In this document: piece after piece, positions 9,944 to 22,521 of the stretch
How the letters are laid out: each line of letters starts with the position of its first letter
Position numbering within the stretch: position 1 is the first letter of the stretch
NCBI GenBank assembly: GCA_029216955.1
Contig: JANAVB010029819.1
Location: 36,090,831 to 36,154,830, forward strand
DNA: 64,000 nt
Direction of reading: 5' to 3'
From: Iris pallida
Lineage: Eukaryota; Streptophyta; Magnoliopsida; Asparagales; Iridaceae
Program-made: the position numbers and the translations under genes
Notes under the pieces: generated by a model
Told to the model about the DNA's origin: nothing
Seen by the model: the letters and a program-made list of their open reading frames with translations, nothing else
Databases searched by the model: none

Positions 9944-12570
9944 AGTTTTTGTGGTGGCCCATGCAGGTCAGTTTTTGCAAATTATGCGAACTCGTGGTAG
10001 TACCATATCAGTCGTACTACTGCGAGCCTGCGACTAGGAAATGCTCATTCACAATTAGGATTGAATTAATTTAGGAGAATGATTAGGAATAAGAGTCCCT
10101 TCTTAAATTGATTATTGGGTAGTTAAGGATTAAGCCATGCAATTTACTAAATTTAGATGACCTGAAAGGCTTTATAGATACACTATTACATTTGATACGA
10201 CGATATTACCTAAGGTGGGTAGATTATTTACTCATCAACTTAGGCCTTCCTGGAATCCGATTCTTAACCGTAACCCATTTTCCTGAATTTTTTTTATATA
10301 ATTTTTTTTTGGAATTGAATTATGATTTTTGGAATTTTTATAGAAGAGTTTAGTCATGGTTAAGAATTAGAGTACAAGATGACTAGAAATCATGGCACGG
10401 ATAGTGTGGTCCTGTGCCTCGACTAATATTCTAGCCATGGTAGAGAAGGTCGAGCCATAGGTGTATCCTAACTAGAAATACCGGGCTAAGTTGCAGCTTG
10501 ACCTCTATAAAGAATTTAATTAGTTATTTATTAATTAATATTATGATTTTAGGAGATCTGTTTGTACTAAATCAGTCCGGACTGGACCCGAACGCAACCT
10601 AAGCCCTGGTAGTCCTGTAGTGCGACCAACGACGTCCATGTAGATATATGGATGTGTATACATATTGGTAGTCCATTTTGGTCTTGTGAATAATTTTTAT
10701 AAATTGTATATTGAATAAAATAGATGTGTTATTGCTATTTAAATTTGTATTTTACTTGGGAGTAGGATGACCTTCCCTTAAAATGATATTTCAGGATTTA
10801 TTTAGACTATAATTGTGCATAAATATATCCATAATAAGTAGACATAGTATTTTATACATATTTCCCTCGATCTTGAATGTTAGAGAAATATAAATTTAAG
10901 TTTATATTTATTTTGCCTTCGGTCCTTTCCTTCTTGATCTTATCATTTGTACAACTTTATCTTATGTCTTCTCTAAACATTGCCCTATCATGAGTTTGTA
11001 TCACTTATATTTTTGGACCCAAGGGATTTACCTTTTAAATAATTTCTCACTCAATTGTCTATTCCTTAACCTTAAGTTAAAGAGTTATCCTCCATAACTA
11101 ATTATTTTCTTTTCAAGACTTGATATTCATACTGGAAGGACAGATACATACACCCTCTTAGAACTTGTTTGAAATTCTAGAACCCCTTTTGAAATTTCAT
11201 AAGGTGTAGTTAACAGAATGTTCGTTGACTTGCGATGACAAGACAACAGCACACTTTCGCCACTTATTTGAATTACCGAGACTACGGGTTCACTGCAGCC
11301 AGCAGCGCACTGGCGTGGCATGTCCCCAAGTTGAAATAATTTCAAGTAAGCATGAGTTATCGAATGTCACTCAAGCTATAGCTTAGTTGCTATATTTTCT
11401 TGAATTATTATTCAAGATTGGATAGAGTTGATAAGGTATTCATTACCGTATCCTTATTTGAGTCGTGGAACCAAGAGTTTATTGCTGCTAGCTGTACACT
11501 GGTGAGGCATAAATTCTTGGTAAAACGACTTCAGATATGTTTACGATATTCGAATACCATATAGGCTACGTCTTTTATTGGCATACGACTATAAAGTTTC
11601 TAAATTGATTTGTGCATTATTCCTAGTTACCAACTTCTCAATAAACTGATTGTCCTTTTCCCCATATCTTCTTATTTTGAATCGTCATCTTTTAAACCTA
11701 ATTTGATTTCCTTCCATTAGATTCATAATCACCCCTAGATTATGATTCTTTGATCATGCTTACCCAATCGATCGTGTTAGAACGGTTTCGATTTGGACCA
11801 TCCTTAACGACCTTTAGATCACGATTAGATTAATAGATTCTATTTCAATCGTGCCAATTCACATGTTATCCTAGAATTCAATTTTATAATCATGCCTAAA
11901 TAATTTTGCTTAAATATTTGTTTGTACCACATTGAGTTCAAATTCAGATCGATCTTGAACAATTTTTGTTCAAGACTAAAGCATAATCGTGCCTACATTT
12001 TAACTAAGTTTTATTTATTCCATCGTGATAATGACTATTGTGATCTTGTTCATGCTCGTACCAACTTTTAAATTTTGATCATGCTTAGATAATTTCCATG
12101 AGTATCCTTGATCGCGACTACTTCGTAAATTTATCTAAGTAATTTTTCCATGTGTAGCATCAGCCAAAATTTTTGACCATTGATCATGCCTATATAATTC
12201 CAAGTGTAGCAAACCGTGCCACATAGTATCTTTTATTAAAATTTTAATTTTATTCACGACCTGATTCGTTTGATCAGCGATCATATCATTTCTTGATCAT
12301 GACTAATTGTGCCATTCGAAAATTTTCGAGTAAGAAATTTTCTAAGGTGGGTAGAGTCTTCGATTGATGAACTTTTGTCGAATTCTTTTGAAAATATTTT
12401 AGTGCATTTATGGTTTTTTGGAGTTTCAAACGCTTTCTTCCTGGTTTATTTATTTTTTCGATCAATTTCTTTTGTCAGAAATTTCTATTACCTTTCACCA
12501 ATCTACCAAGTCTGTCTATCCTAGTAGTCCTTAAATTCGAGGACGAATTTATTTCTAAGGTGGATAGATT
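9944..12570 (+). other. Element A interior, non-coding
   Basis: This 2.6-kb interior has only short spurious frames. It starts with the PBS and a conserved hairpin leader (9996-10020). From about 11740 to 12310 it contains recurring TGATCATGCCT / AATCGTGCC phrases at irregular spacing. It ends with the polypurine tract (12555-12569). No zinc knuckle, protease, RT or integrase motif is visible in any frame. Confidence 0.8.
9952..9969 (+). promoter_or_regulatory. Primer-binding site of element A, apparent tRNA-Ile(AAU)
   Basis: TGGTGGCCCATGCAGGTC starts 8 bases after the LTR and is identical in element B (56816-56833). Its complement, including the CCA tail, matches the 3' end of plant cytosolic tRNA-Ile(AAU) as I remember that sequence (acceptor stem beginning GGCCCAU). 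Position, TGG start and conservation support a PBS. The tRNA assignment needs a database check. Confidence 0.75.
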
Positions 12571-15500
12571 TGTAACCCCTCTTCCTGAATTTCCCTAATT
12601 ATTAATTTTTTTTCTTTCTTTTATCGTGCCTGAAGGTCGTTTCGTCGAGACTTTGCGAATAACTTTATGATTAATTTCTATTGAAAACAAGTTCTAAAAA
12701 TTAAATACTGTGAGAGTACCATTTTGTTTTAATAAATATTTTATTGAAGTATATAGTTAGAATTATGAAAGAAGTTTTGTTACTACCTTGAATTTTATTA
12801 AATATTAATTTTGAAGATTATAAATATTTATAGAATTAAAGAATATGTTTCAAACTATTTGATGACATCGGATATTATCTATATTATAGTGATAAATAAT
12901 ATTATTTTGATTTAAAAATATGTTATTTGAAAAAATATTAAGTTTTATTTTAAAGTTATGTCGATCGCCTATTTCATTTTGATTTAACTCATACGATTTG
13001 AATTATTTATCAATATAGAATAATATTTTAAATTATTATGGCAATCTTAATAAAATTGTGATTAGATTAATTTTTGGCTTTAAAAGTTATTCTATATAAT
13101 TTAAACTTTGGACAATATTAGTTATCAGTTTTAAATTGGCAGTATTATCTATTAGTAGAATTTGATAAAAAAAATATTATTTGATTCAAATTTATGTATT
13201 AAGATTATGTTAAACTAGTTTTAAATATTTATTTGGTTTTAAACTAAGGGATATCGAATTAGATTTGATTTATAAAATATATGTTACAATATTTTATATC
13301 AACAAGTACTATCTTTAAATTGTTGGCCGGACCCATGTTTGGATTAAGATTACGATGAAATATGTTTTAAACTAATTTGTACTATCGAATATATATTTTA
13401 AATATTAATTGATTGAATTAGTTTTGATTTAAATAGTTACTTGATTTAATTAAAAGAGGAAGCTTTATCAAACTCGGAATTGTACTCCTTATCAAACTAC
13501 GAGTTCCTACTTAAGAAGAGCAATTATCCCCATCCCCATATTGACGTCCTCTCTCCCAAACCCCTAGCACGGTCGACCATCATCCGTGTCGCTACGTGTT
13601 GGCGTACACCACGTCACCGTGTCAGCCACCATAACCGCAGTAGTTGTTGCCACATATAGAGTAACCCACCACCGATACACACACAACCGACAACAAATAA
13701 CAACTCGCTGGAGCCCAGCTATGTTCCGCCTACAGCCACCCGATCCCTGCAGAACCACCCATTGGCCACGAATCTCGGCCGTCATCTTCTGGCAACCATC
13801 ACCAACGTCATCACCACCACCATCAAACCGAACACCAGACCATCGCCATCTCCTCTTTTGTACGCCAAACCCAGCCACCACTTCATAAACCACCACCATC
13901 ACCATATTCGTATTCGAATGTGTCGGTGTCCAACAAAATTACCGTACCGATCGTGTCCGGACCCGTGTTGTCCGTGCATCCATTCCCTTACACCAACACA
14001 AATTCTCGTATCCGAGTCGGACACGAATACAGAACCAATCAAATTCTGTATCCGTCACCCCAGACTCGACCCACAAGAGATCATCTCCTCCGTATAAAAA
14101 TTAAGCCTAACCTAACCCCCAGGATCACCGCAGATAGAATTATTTTTGTGTAATTATACAAGAAATTATTCATTGTTAAAAATAAGGAAAAACCTGTTTC
14201 AAAAACTAAAAAATTATTCCACACGACGTGCGTCACGCCAATCCGGACGACGTGGTCGCGTACCGAAAGCATCGAAAGCTGTGTAACGGCTTCGTGGTCA
14301 TGTGGGCTTTGGCGGAATTCAAATTGGTTGCGTGTGCGCGACGAATTTGATGCGTATCCGTCGAAATTCATCGTATCGTGCACTTTGCAAATTCTCCAAT
14401 TACTTTGTGCATGCTCGTCAGATCGATAAAAAACTTGTGCCAACAGAACCGTATCATTTTTTTGGTCCTGTATGCCAAGTTTGGTCCGATTCTGAGACCG
14501 TTGATAAAATCACCGTTTTACGGGCCCTACGGTCCCACTCAACAGACGAATTTGTGCACGGCCTGCCGGAATCCAACTCTGGACATACGATTGGGTTCGT
14601 ATCGAAAAACTGGATCTGTAGACATGTAGTTTGACGACTTTAGAGACCGTTGACTCTGCCATGCTTTTCGGTGCAAAGCGGGTCCAACGGCGGACATCGT
14701 TTTTGCCCGAAATTACCGTTTTGCCTCTGTGTCCAGAATTGGACTTAAGGACAGGTAATCCTAGCTAATTTGACTATTCTGAGAATGTTGGTACAGTCTA
14801 TTTCAGCATTTGGATACTTCTGTATGTGTTGACTGATTGTGGCTCGTTGAGTGGTATAATGTTTTTGGTTTCTCCAGCTAAGGACCTCAGGCAAGTGCAC
14901 TTTCTGATTGCTTTCCGATTCATAGTAGTCTTTTCATTTCATGTTTTTACATATATCCTGCTGCTTGTTGACACGCTCGTCACACGGAGTAGTCGGGAGG
15001 GGAAATATCTTAGAAAACATGTGAACTATCCAGAACTATCCCATGAGTCTATTCTTGAACGATAGCAGCTGCACACGACACGTGCAGTGAGCCGTATTTA
15101 CCCCCTAGCCGTTCACATATTGAAATAGATATTTCACACCACCTAGATAGATGTCTTTTATTAGCTTTTCCTTGTTTATTTCTCTATCGTGCTATGTCAT
15201 CTGTTTCTTACTAGCTTTCATATTCTATATGCTATTTTCATGTCTTGTCGATTCTATTGTATTTTTGTATTGCCGTCGGTTTGTGTACTTGTTCCAATCC
15301 TGACTGGATAACCAACATTTTTCAGGTTTAGCCGCTATCACTCTTAGCAGTGGGGAAGACTTGGGTATGCTGAAGACAACCTAGAAATAGATAACAGTTG
15401 TTCCATTTTCATTAACTGTAAAATCTTGTATTTTCTTTAATTGTAAATGTTGTAATAAATCTAGAAATGTGAATGAGCAATATTGTTTATTTTTGAGCAT

Positions 15501-15599
15501 TTATTTTCTTGTGGGCTTGACAGCGTTCTACCGCAGACTCTGCAGCGTAGGCTGGCTTGGACACGTCTCGTATCCGGAAAGCGGGTTCGGGTCGTGACA
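12571..15599 (+). repeat. Element A right (3') LTR
   Basis: This is a 3.03-kb copy of the left LTR with scattered single-base differences and one short insertion near 12800. It has the same TATA motif (14093), AATAAA (15454-15459) and GTCGTGACA end. TTATC follows. Open frames within it (13564-13905, 14081-14443 and others) are shadows shared with the left LTR. Confidence 0.93.
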
Positions 15600-15604
15600 T
15601 TATC

Positions 15605-16644
15605 GAACTTGTATTAAAATAATATTCTTGAAATAAAAAACATACCAAACGACGAAAATGTTTCGTCATCGGAATCGACCCACCGCACCACTTTGACCCC
15701 TGCTTTCTACCCGCCTTAGCATTCTCAGACTTTTCCTTGTACCTTGGCTCGTCAAATAGAGCCTTCATCGCAGCCCACTGCTCCGGGGTGATCCAACCTT
15801 GGATCGGCTTTCCAGCACGATCACGAGTCTTCTGATCATTAATAGCATCACGGATCAGCTTAGCAGCGACTGCGGGAAACATCCCCTCGATCATCTCGGC
15901 CCGGTACGGTGGATAGAAAAACATATCCTAGACGAGTACAAACCAAATATTTATCAGTTATATATAATATGCAAAAATTATATGATTTATGTTAAAAACG
16001 AATATATTTTAAGCTTGAAGCGCGCAAACCAGTAGGCCTTCCTCTCGTCCGGAGCATCAGAGTAGTTTATCCAAGGACCACCATAATTAGTCCTCAAGAA
16101 GTAGCCTAGGCGTCTCTTTATTGACGGGGGACGATATCTATACAGACATATTATATTCATGAGAAAAATTCATTTATGATAAACACAGGAAAAAAATGAT
16201 AAACCAAAATACTTACTTTGTACCGTCGGCCCAGATCTCCATCCTCGTCTCCTCCAGAGGTGCGCATGCATCATCTGCCTGATACTGGTCGGTCGTCGGC
16301 TCAACCTCCTCCATCTGTTCATCTGTCTCTATTGTTGTATCAGCAGGAGGAATGCTAGACGACGAAGCAGTCTCAGGCCTAGAACTACTCGTCCCAGGAG
16401 ATATGCCACGTAGCGTCGGGGCAGGCGGAGGTACTGTCCGATACACAGGAGTACTGGACGACGAAGATCCAGAGCTGGTAGGAGTACCTTGTTCTCTGCT
16501 AATACCAGTACCCCGTGCCCCATGTCGGGATATGCAGAACGATCCGCGATGACCTGTCATACCTGATAACAACATATGACGAGATACAACAAATAATAGT
16601 GCATTAGAAATATGAAAGTACAACAATGACAAGATAATAACCAA
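15605..16644 (-). pseudogene. CACTA-1 second gene, 5' exons (Ptta/Transposase_24 domain)
   Basis: On the minus strand, the N-terminal exon (16644-16213) is Ser/Pro/Thr-rich and acidic. A short exon (about 16140-16020) encodes R-P-P-S-I-K-R-R-L-G-Y-F-L with a W-I-N-Y segment. The main exon (about 15925-15640) carries P-P-Y-R-A-E-M-I, then I-x-P-E-Q-W-A-A-M-K-A-L-F and a K-x-K-S-E-N-A-K-A-G-R-K-Q-G block. That block is the signature of the Ptta/En/Spm plant transposase family (Transposase_24). Element A inserted into this exon, separating it from 6890-5968. Confidence 0.78.
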
Positions 16645-16800
16645 GATAACATATGATGATACATTTTACAAGAAACATCTAAGTCCAGATAGTATATTCT
16701 ACGAGAAACATCTAAGTTCAGATAGTACATTCTACAAGAAACATCTAAGTCAAGATAGTACATTCTAAAAAAAATATCTAAAAATGAAAGTATATCTCTC

Positions 16801-19465
16801 TCAATCATCTTCAGAATATTCATCTTGTTCGTCTCCCTCGACCTCATCTTCCTCTTCCTCCTCCTCCTCATCTTCAGTTTTATCTTCGCCTTCATCGACT
16901 TCGCCTTCCTCTTCGGATAATTCTGTATCTTCTACATTAGTCGTGTAATGTGTAACTTCCGTGGAGTCCACATCAACAATATTGGTTACAAGAGGTAGCT
17001 CATCCTCCTGATAAGCTTTTTCGTCAACATAAAAATTATCTCTAGCTTTAGTCTTGCATACTGCCCACCAGTCAGACTTCGTTACTCCCCGTCTCGGATA
17101 AGCTGTGAAGTACACGAGCTGAGCCTGAGTTGATAGGACAAATGGTTTGTAGCCTTGATGTCTACGCTTGTAGTTTATATCCACAAGACCATGCTTGTCA
17201 ATTTTCTAACCTTTATTTTCAATCGAATCGAACCATTCACACTTGAACAACACGATCTTTGCTGGTTCTCTGCCATAATTATATGTCAACTCCACAATCT
17301 CTCACAAGATGCCAAAGAAATCATTTCCTGGATCGACGTCTTTGTAGTTCGAAGATTTGATACACAAACAACTATTTTTCGTGGAATCAAGATCCAGGAA
17401 GCTGTCTCTGATCGGAGCATTTGTCGACTTGAACCTAAAGCCATTGACACGGTAACATGGCCATATTTTAACAGAAGTAATTGGTCCCTTGGTAAGAGTT
17501 CTAATTAATTTAATCTCTGGTGAAATTAGACGATCGACCGGAATACCAAAGAAGAGATAGTAAGTTTTTTGTTGCGCAGTTGCATTAGAAGTGGCCAGTA
17601 ATTACCAAGTTGCTTACATATCCGCTCAACCAAGAAGGAAAATGACGTATCATTTCTTGTTCTAATGCTTCATCTGTTATGTAGGGTCTAACCGACCTCA
17701 ACTCATCATTATATGTGCTAAAATACAGTAAAGCAACTGCCAATTAGTACAATAATATTAGCTTATACTATTACATTGAGATAACATAAACTCATCATTA
17801 ATTACTTACCCCTCTAGCTTCTACACTTCATCCTCGTCGCAATGGAGTAATATATACAAGTAAGCAGCCCTTAGCTCTTCGTCATTCAAATATCTCTTCT
17901 TTATTTTTCCCGAAGGCTTTTCGGACGCATTGAATACTTTCAGTATTCCATCATTAGATTCTTGATATGATCCGTCGTCGTTTCTCGGAGACCTTCTCGA
18001 TTCTTGGCGGGGGATTAGCCTTCTCTACAATGCCAGCACGAAAAGCATTCATGTTCCTCCAGTACGGATGATCCTTCGACAGGAATTGTCGATGACAATC
18101 GAAGAAGCATAGTTTGCCTCTGTGTTTCAAACGGAAAGCCTTAGTGCGGTCCATGCAATACGGACATGAAAGATGACCATGCGTGCTCCATCCAGATAAC
18201 ATACCATAGGCCGAAAAGTCATTAATGGTCCACATAAGTGCTACCCGCATCTGAAAATTTTATTTTCAAGATACATCGTACGTGTTGGAACCTACTTCCC
18301 ACAGCTGATTCAACTCATCAATCAATGGCTATAAGTACACATCGATATTCCTTTTCAGATTGTTCAGACCTGGGATAAAAACGGTGAGGAACATATACGA
18401 AGTCTTCATACACATCCAAGGCGGTAGATTGTATGGAGTGACGATCACAGGCCAACACGAATACTGGGATCCCGAAAGTCCAAATAGGGTAAAACCATTG
18501 GAGCAGAGACCCAATCTGACATTACGCGGACCAGAAGCAAAATTTGGATACTCTCGATCAAAGTGCTTCTATGCTTCACCATCAGATGGGTGATCCAACA
18601 CTCCTTCGGTCTGTTCTCGCTTATGCCAACTCATGTTTTCTGTAGTTTCCTTCACCATAAACAACCGCTGCAACCGCGGCATAAATGGCAAGTAGTATAT
18701 CGAATCGGTAGGCTTCCTTTCACCGACAGACTTTTCTCTATCACTTCCCTTGTAGCGTTCAACACCACAAAATATGCAGGCATCTTCATCATTGTCGTCT
18801 TTGTATTACAACATGCACCCTTTTTGACATGTATCAATTTTCTCATATCCCATCCAGAGCGATCTCACCATCCTCTTAGAGTAGTAAAAGTCTTTAGGCA
18901 ACTTAGCACCCTCAGGCAGTATTTCTATAATCAACTCCATAAGTCGGTTGTAGCAATCTTGCGACATATTAAAATCGAACTTGATGCTCAATAATCTTGT
19001 AACCACCTCCAACGGTGAATGTTCCTCACAACCAGGATATTATGGAGTCCTTGCATTCTCCAGCAACTGCATGAACTTTGCAGCATCGGCGTTCGGTGCC
19101 TCTTTAGGTGCCTCATGATTGTCCGGATCAAAACTAGGCCCGACTGCGTCAAAAACTATGTTCACCAACCCATCGTCGTAAGCAGCATGGTTGTGGACAT
19201 CGACATAAGGCTCATACTCCGAGGCTAAAGACACAAGTTCTTCATGCGCGCTCCACTGATAGTAATTCGGCATGAAACCCTTCGAGTATAAAAGATACAT
19301 GACTTTGACTTCTGGATGATATTTCAAGTTGCGACATCTCACACACGGACACTTAATTTTGGTACCGTCCATCTACTGAGGGAACGCCTTAGCAAACTGC
19401 AGAAACTGCTGTACACCCTCTATGAATTCATCCCGCACACCGCACATGTCATCAGGATGACGGTT
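16801..19465 (-). pseudogene. CACTA-1 transposase (Tnp2 type), main coding region
   Basis: Read right to left, the gene has the Transpos_assoc zinc-binding start (19465-19040, I-K-C-P-C-V-R-C-R-N), then a region with C-x-x-G-C-M-L (about 18810). The Tnp2 core follows with Y-S-C-W-P-V-I-V-T-P-Y-N-L-P-P (18460-18410) and W-T-I-N-D-F-S-A-Y-G-M-L-S-G-W-S-T (18240-18180). A DUF4216-like C-terminus (about 17184-17020: L-S-T-Q-A-Q-L-V-Y-F, W-W-A-V) and a strongly acidic tail end it. Stops and frame breaks (for example between residues at 19373-19375) show decay. The first codons lie beyond CACTA-2, at 26147 or 38176. The enzyme would cut the transposon ends in the nucleus. Confidence 0.85.
19463..19465. 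repeat. Target-site duplication GTT of CACTA-2, left copy
   Basis: GTT precedes CACTACAAGAA and follows the right terminus at 26103-26105 (also 38132-38134). Removing CACTA-2 plus one copy restores an open Transpos_assoc exon of CACTA-1, which confirms the insertion. Confidence 0.92.
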
Positions 19466-19745
19466 CACTACAAGAATAAGGGCTTTTCTTGACGGTGATT
19501 CCCCGTCAAGAAAGGGGTATCTTGACGGTTGCGTATCCGTCAAGTAGGCCGGAGTCAAGAAAAGACCCTCCCTTTTCTTGACGGTCGCTGGCAGGGCTTT
19601 TTTTGACGGTTTTTTGTCGTCATATTAAGTAGTTTTCTTGACTATTCTTAGCCGTCAAGATAGCAGTTTTTTAAACCGTCAATGTAGGAAAAAACTTTTC
19701 TTGACTCCGGCCTAGATGACGGTTATTAGCCGTCAAGAAAAACAT
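19466..19745. repeat. CACTA-2 left terminal and sub-terminal repeats
   Basis: After the CACTACAAGAA terminus come about ten copies of TTGACGG or CCGTCAAG in both orientations. These are the probable accessory-protein binding sites. The pattern is mirrored at 25800-26102. Confidence 0.88.
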
Positions 19746-21681
19746 TTATTCACAGGCTATTATGCAGCATGATTTGAATTAAAATTGACATTTGACAACC
19801 ATAAAGAGAAGTTATCCAAAGTACCATCAAGAGAAGCTTGCCAAAATTCTATCAAGAATTATATATAATATTAATCAAACACACATAATATCAATCCAGA
19901 AGCTACGCACATCAAATTACTATAAAACCCAAATTTTATATTAACAAACTGTATTGTTCATACTACAAAAAACTTCCAATACATAATATCATCGCACCAC
20001 ATGTATTCTTCACTTGTCCAACCACAACATAATCCAACCACAAAGTATAGGTATCTCGCATCTGTTGTTTCTATACCACTTAAACATCCAAACTACTGAC
20101 ATCCATCACTTGTCACCACAAAACATAATCCAACCATACAAAATAAAACCCAAAAAATAGCAAACCGGATCGGAGCACATCTCCCATATCCACAGCATTT
20201 CCCTATTCACAGCATGCATGCACCTTCATTTTTCAACAAGTTCCTGAGAGAACAAGAACACAAATTGTTAATATACTGAACTGCATTCTAACAATACCTT
20301 TTCAAGTATTATGGCCAGTTATATGAAAGAAAAATTACAGCAAGATAATCCATTCAATAATTTTAACATAGGATACCTTAAATAACTGCATAAAATCTGC
20401 AGGCTTTTTCTTGAAGATTCCAGTCTCCTGTATTCTTGCTCTCTCCATTGTCTACAATATTGACATAACAACGGTCTCAAGTTCAAGTAAGAATTCTAAT
20501 ATCTACTCATTTCAGATCAACCTTTTAAAAGGTGTCATCTCTCTGAAATAAGGAATAACTTAGCAGGTGAATTAGGCAATGAATTACGAAATTGTGGATT
20601 CTCTTCCATAAATGCGGGAAAAAAACTAGTCCACAGTAAGCATTTGGACAAAAACAGCCAGTCATTAACAACAAATAAAATAGGTTTTCAATTAGCATAA
20701 CTATGCAATAAAAACAAACTTTACCAAATTATGGACTTCTACTTATGGCATCTACCTTCTAATTTACCTTAGTCAAAAGCACTTACCCTAGCCATTTCCA
20801 AAATTCTACTCTTAGGCCTAGGCCACATACCGATGTTCATATTCCATTTCATATATGCATATACATATATATAAATTCCTAATTGTCTACCTACTAATCT
20901 ATCTCTATAATATTATCCCTATTAAGGTAATATCCTATTATCTAGGCTAAGCATCACCTACCATCATCACAGGTATTTACCTATTCTTAAACACTAGGTA
21001 CTTATCCTTCTCATTTCCTTTGCCCATACCCACTCACATATTGGCCAAACATGGCATGTACAGGGGGTTTAACCCTTTGTCTAACCTGTGCAACCCTCAG
21101 GGCCCATGGCCCTCACCCCTACTGTCAAGAGCAGGTTAAGGTACGGCCACACCTGTCCATTGGCCACCAAGGCCTCTACAAGCCTAGGCCTTCACATTTC
21201 CCCTTTTTACTCCTCCATCTAACTGTTACATAGATATAAAGTACTGATATAGGCTACTGTTTTCCCTTCATACTGATACCATATATCAAATATGCCAGTT
21301 ATCCTTACTCTCATATGTAATAGTATTCGCTATTCCTTTCCACATATATGATAGAAAGGATACAGAACTGATACAAAAACAGGCTCATATATATGACACA
21401 TGATTCAGGACATTAACTAGTGATGCTCTGATTTTTCACTAACTCTCACTCTCATCTCAGAGATACAACTCACATGCACACATAATTCCTTCCTAACTTG
21501 CTATACTATTTCACTCTAAAATTCACTCACTCACTAGCCAACATAGGCCTAAGATTAAGTGTCCTGCCTCTTCCCCCATCTAAACCCCTTGCCTATCCAT
21601 CTACCTATATAGCCCTATCTATTTAGCTATCTAGCTCGCATAAGCCTACTGCTAACATTCATATATATATATAGGATACAT

Positions 21682-21734
<53 letters not shown>

Positions 21735-22516
21735 CTATATATTACATTCTCCTCACATCTCTAGTGCACTATACTAAGTATCTCAACTAATACTTATTCA
21801 TTCACGTTGGCCAATGGCCAAGGCTCCAATCTAGAACTGACTTCTACTGGACTATGGCCAATGCCAGGCCACAATGGCTGCCAAACCACACCCCATACCT
21901 GCCCCACTGTTCGAGCAAGGCAAAACACTGCCTGCTGTCCACCTATTCTTCAAATCCTCCCTCTCTAAACCTCTGATACTCTCATCCTCATATAGACTCA
22001 TTCACACCTATTACTTGGTTAGACATAGGACTGAACTAAGTTTTCTGATACATTGTCAAGTGGCTCAACTGATACAAGTGAGACACTAACACACTTCGTA
22101 ACACTCTTAACACTCACATTGTTAACACCATCACCCATAGGCCTATGGCCTGCCCATCTGTCCTGCTGCTAATGGCTAAGCCCTCCGCAACATAGGCCTA
22201 AGGCCTCTCCACATCTGCTGCACATGTTGGCCTCCTTTTCCTGCAGTGCAGGACAGGGTCTCTAAGTCCCCTGTCTAACTAAACCAAGCCATGGCATCTG
22301 CTACAAAGCCCCAAGCCTTGATCACTTATACATACAAACCCTCTCCACTTACTGCTACTACATTGGCAGCAAGCATGCTGCCACTCTAACTCTCTGTCAT
22401 TACCTTCCCCTCATATAAACTGTCAACCTGAAAAAGAACGCACCCTAACATTCAAAGCCTATATGCCTTTTAGATACATCCATATCCATATATATATATA
22501 TATATATCAACAACTA
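19746..22516. other. CACTA-2 interior, no confident gene
   Basis: About 2.8 kb is low in coding signal. It is C/T-rich with many GGCC and AGGCCT palindromes (21040-21240 and 22140-22330) and a TA microsatellite at about 21665-21733. A possible small minus-strand exon lies at about 20455-20375: an AG before ACAATGG, an open stretch of about 24 codons ending L-F-K, then a GT donor. I cannot identify it. Other open frames (21874-22089 and similar) look random. Confidence 0.55.
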
Positions 22517-22521
22517 CAAAT
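22517..22521. repeat. Target-site duplication CAAAT of Copia-1, left copy
   Basis: CAAAT precedes the LTR at 22522, follows it at 23653-23657, and follows the last Copia-1 LTR at 35756-35760. The three copies record one insertion followed by duplication. Confidence 0.93.

Larger units (their letters stand above)
6922..15599 (+). mobile_element. Element A: non-coding long-LTR retrotransposon (LARD-like)
   Basis: Two LTRs of about 3.02 kb (6922-9943 and 12571-15599) begin TGTAACCC and end GTCGTGACA. They flank a 2.6-kb interior with no credible gag or pol. A primer-binding site lies 8 bases after the left LTR, and a purine-rich tract (TCTAAGGTGGATAGA) precedes the right LTR. The tract and the TTCGAGGACGAA phrase before it resemble the 3' ends of Tekay/Del-type Ty3 elements. 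With no proteins of its own it must have been mobilised in trans. It shares LTR ends, PBS and leader with element B. Confidence 0.92.

Noticed and set aside
9952..9969. Remnant of a tRNA-Ile gene
   Set aside because: Only the 3' 18 bases are present, at the PBS position, and are repeated in element B; no anticodon or D arm.
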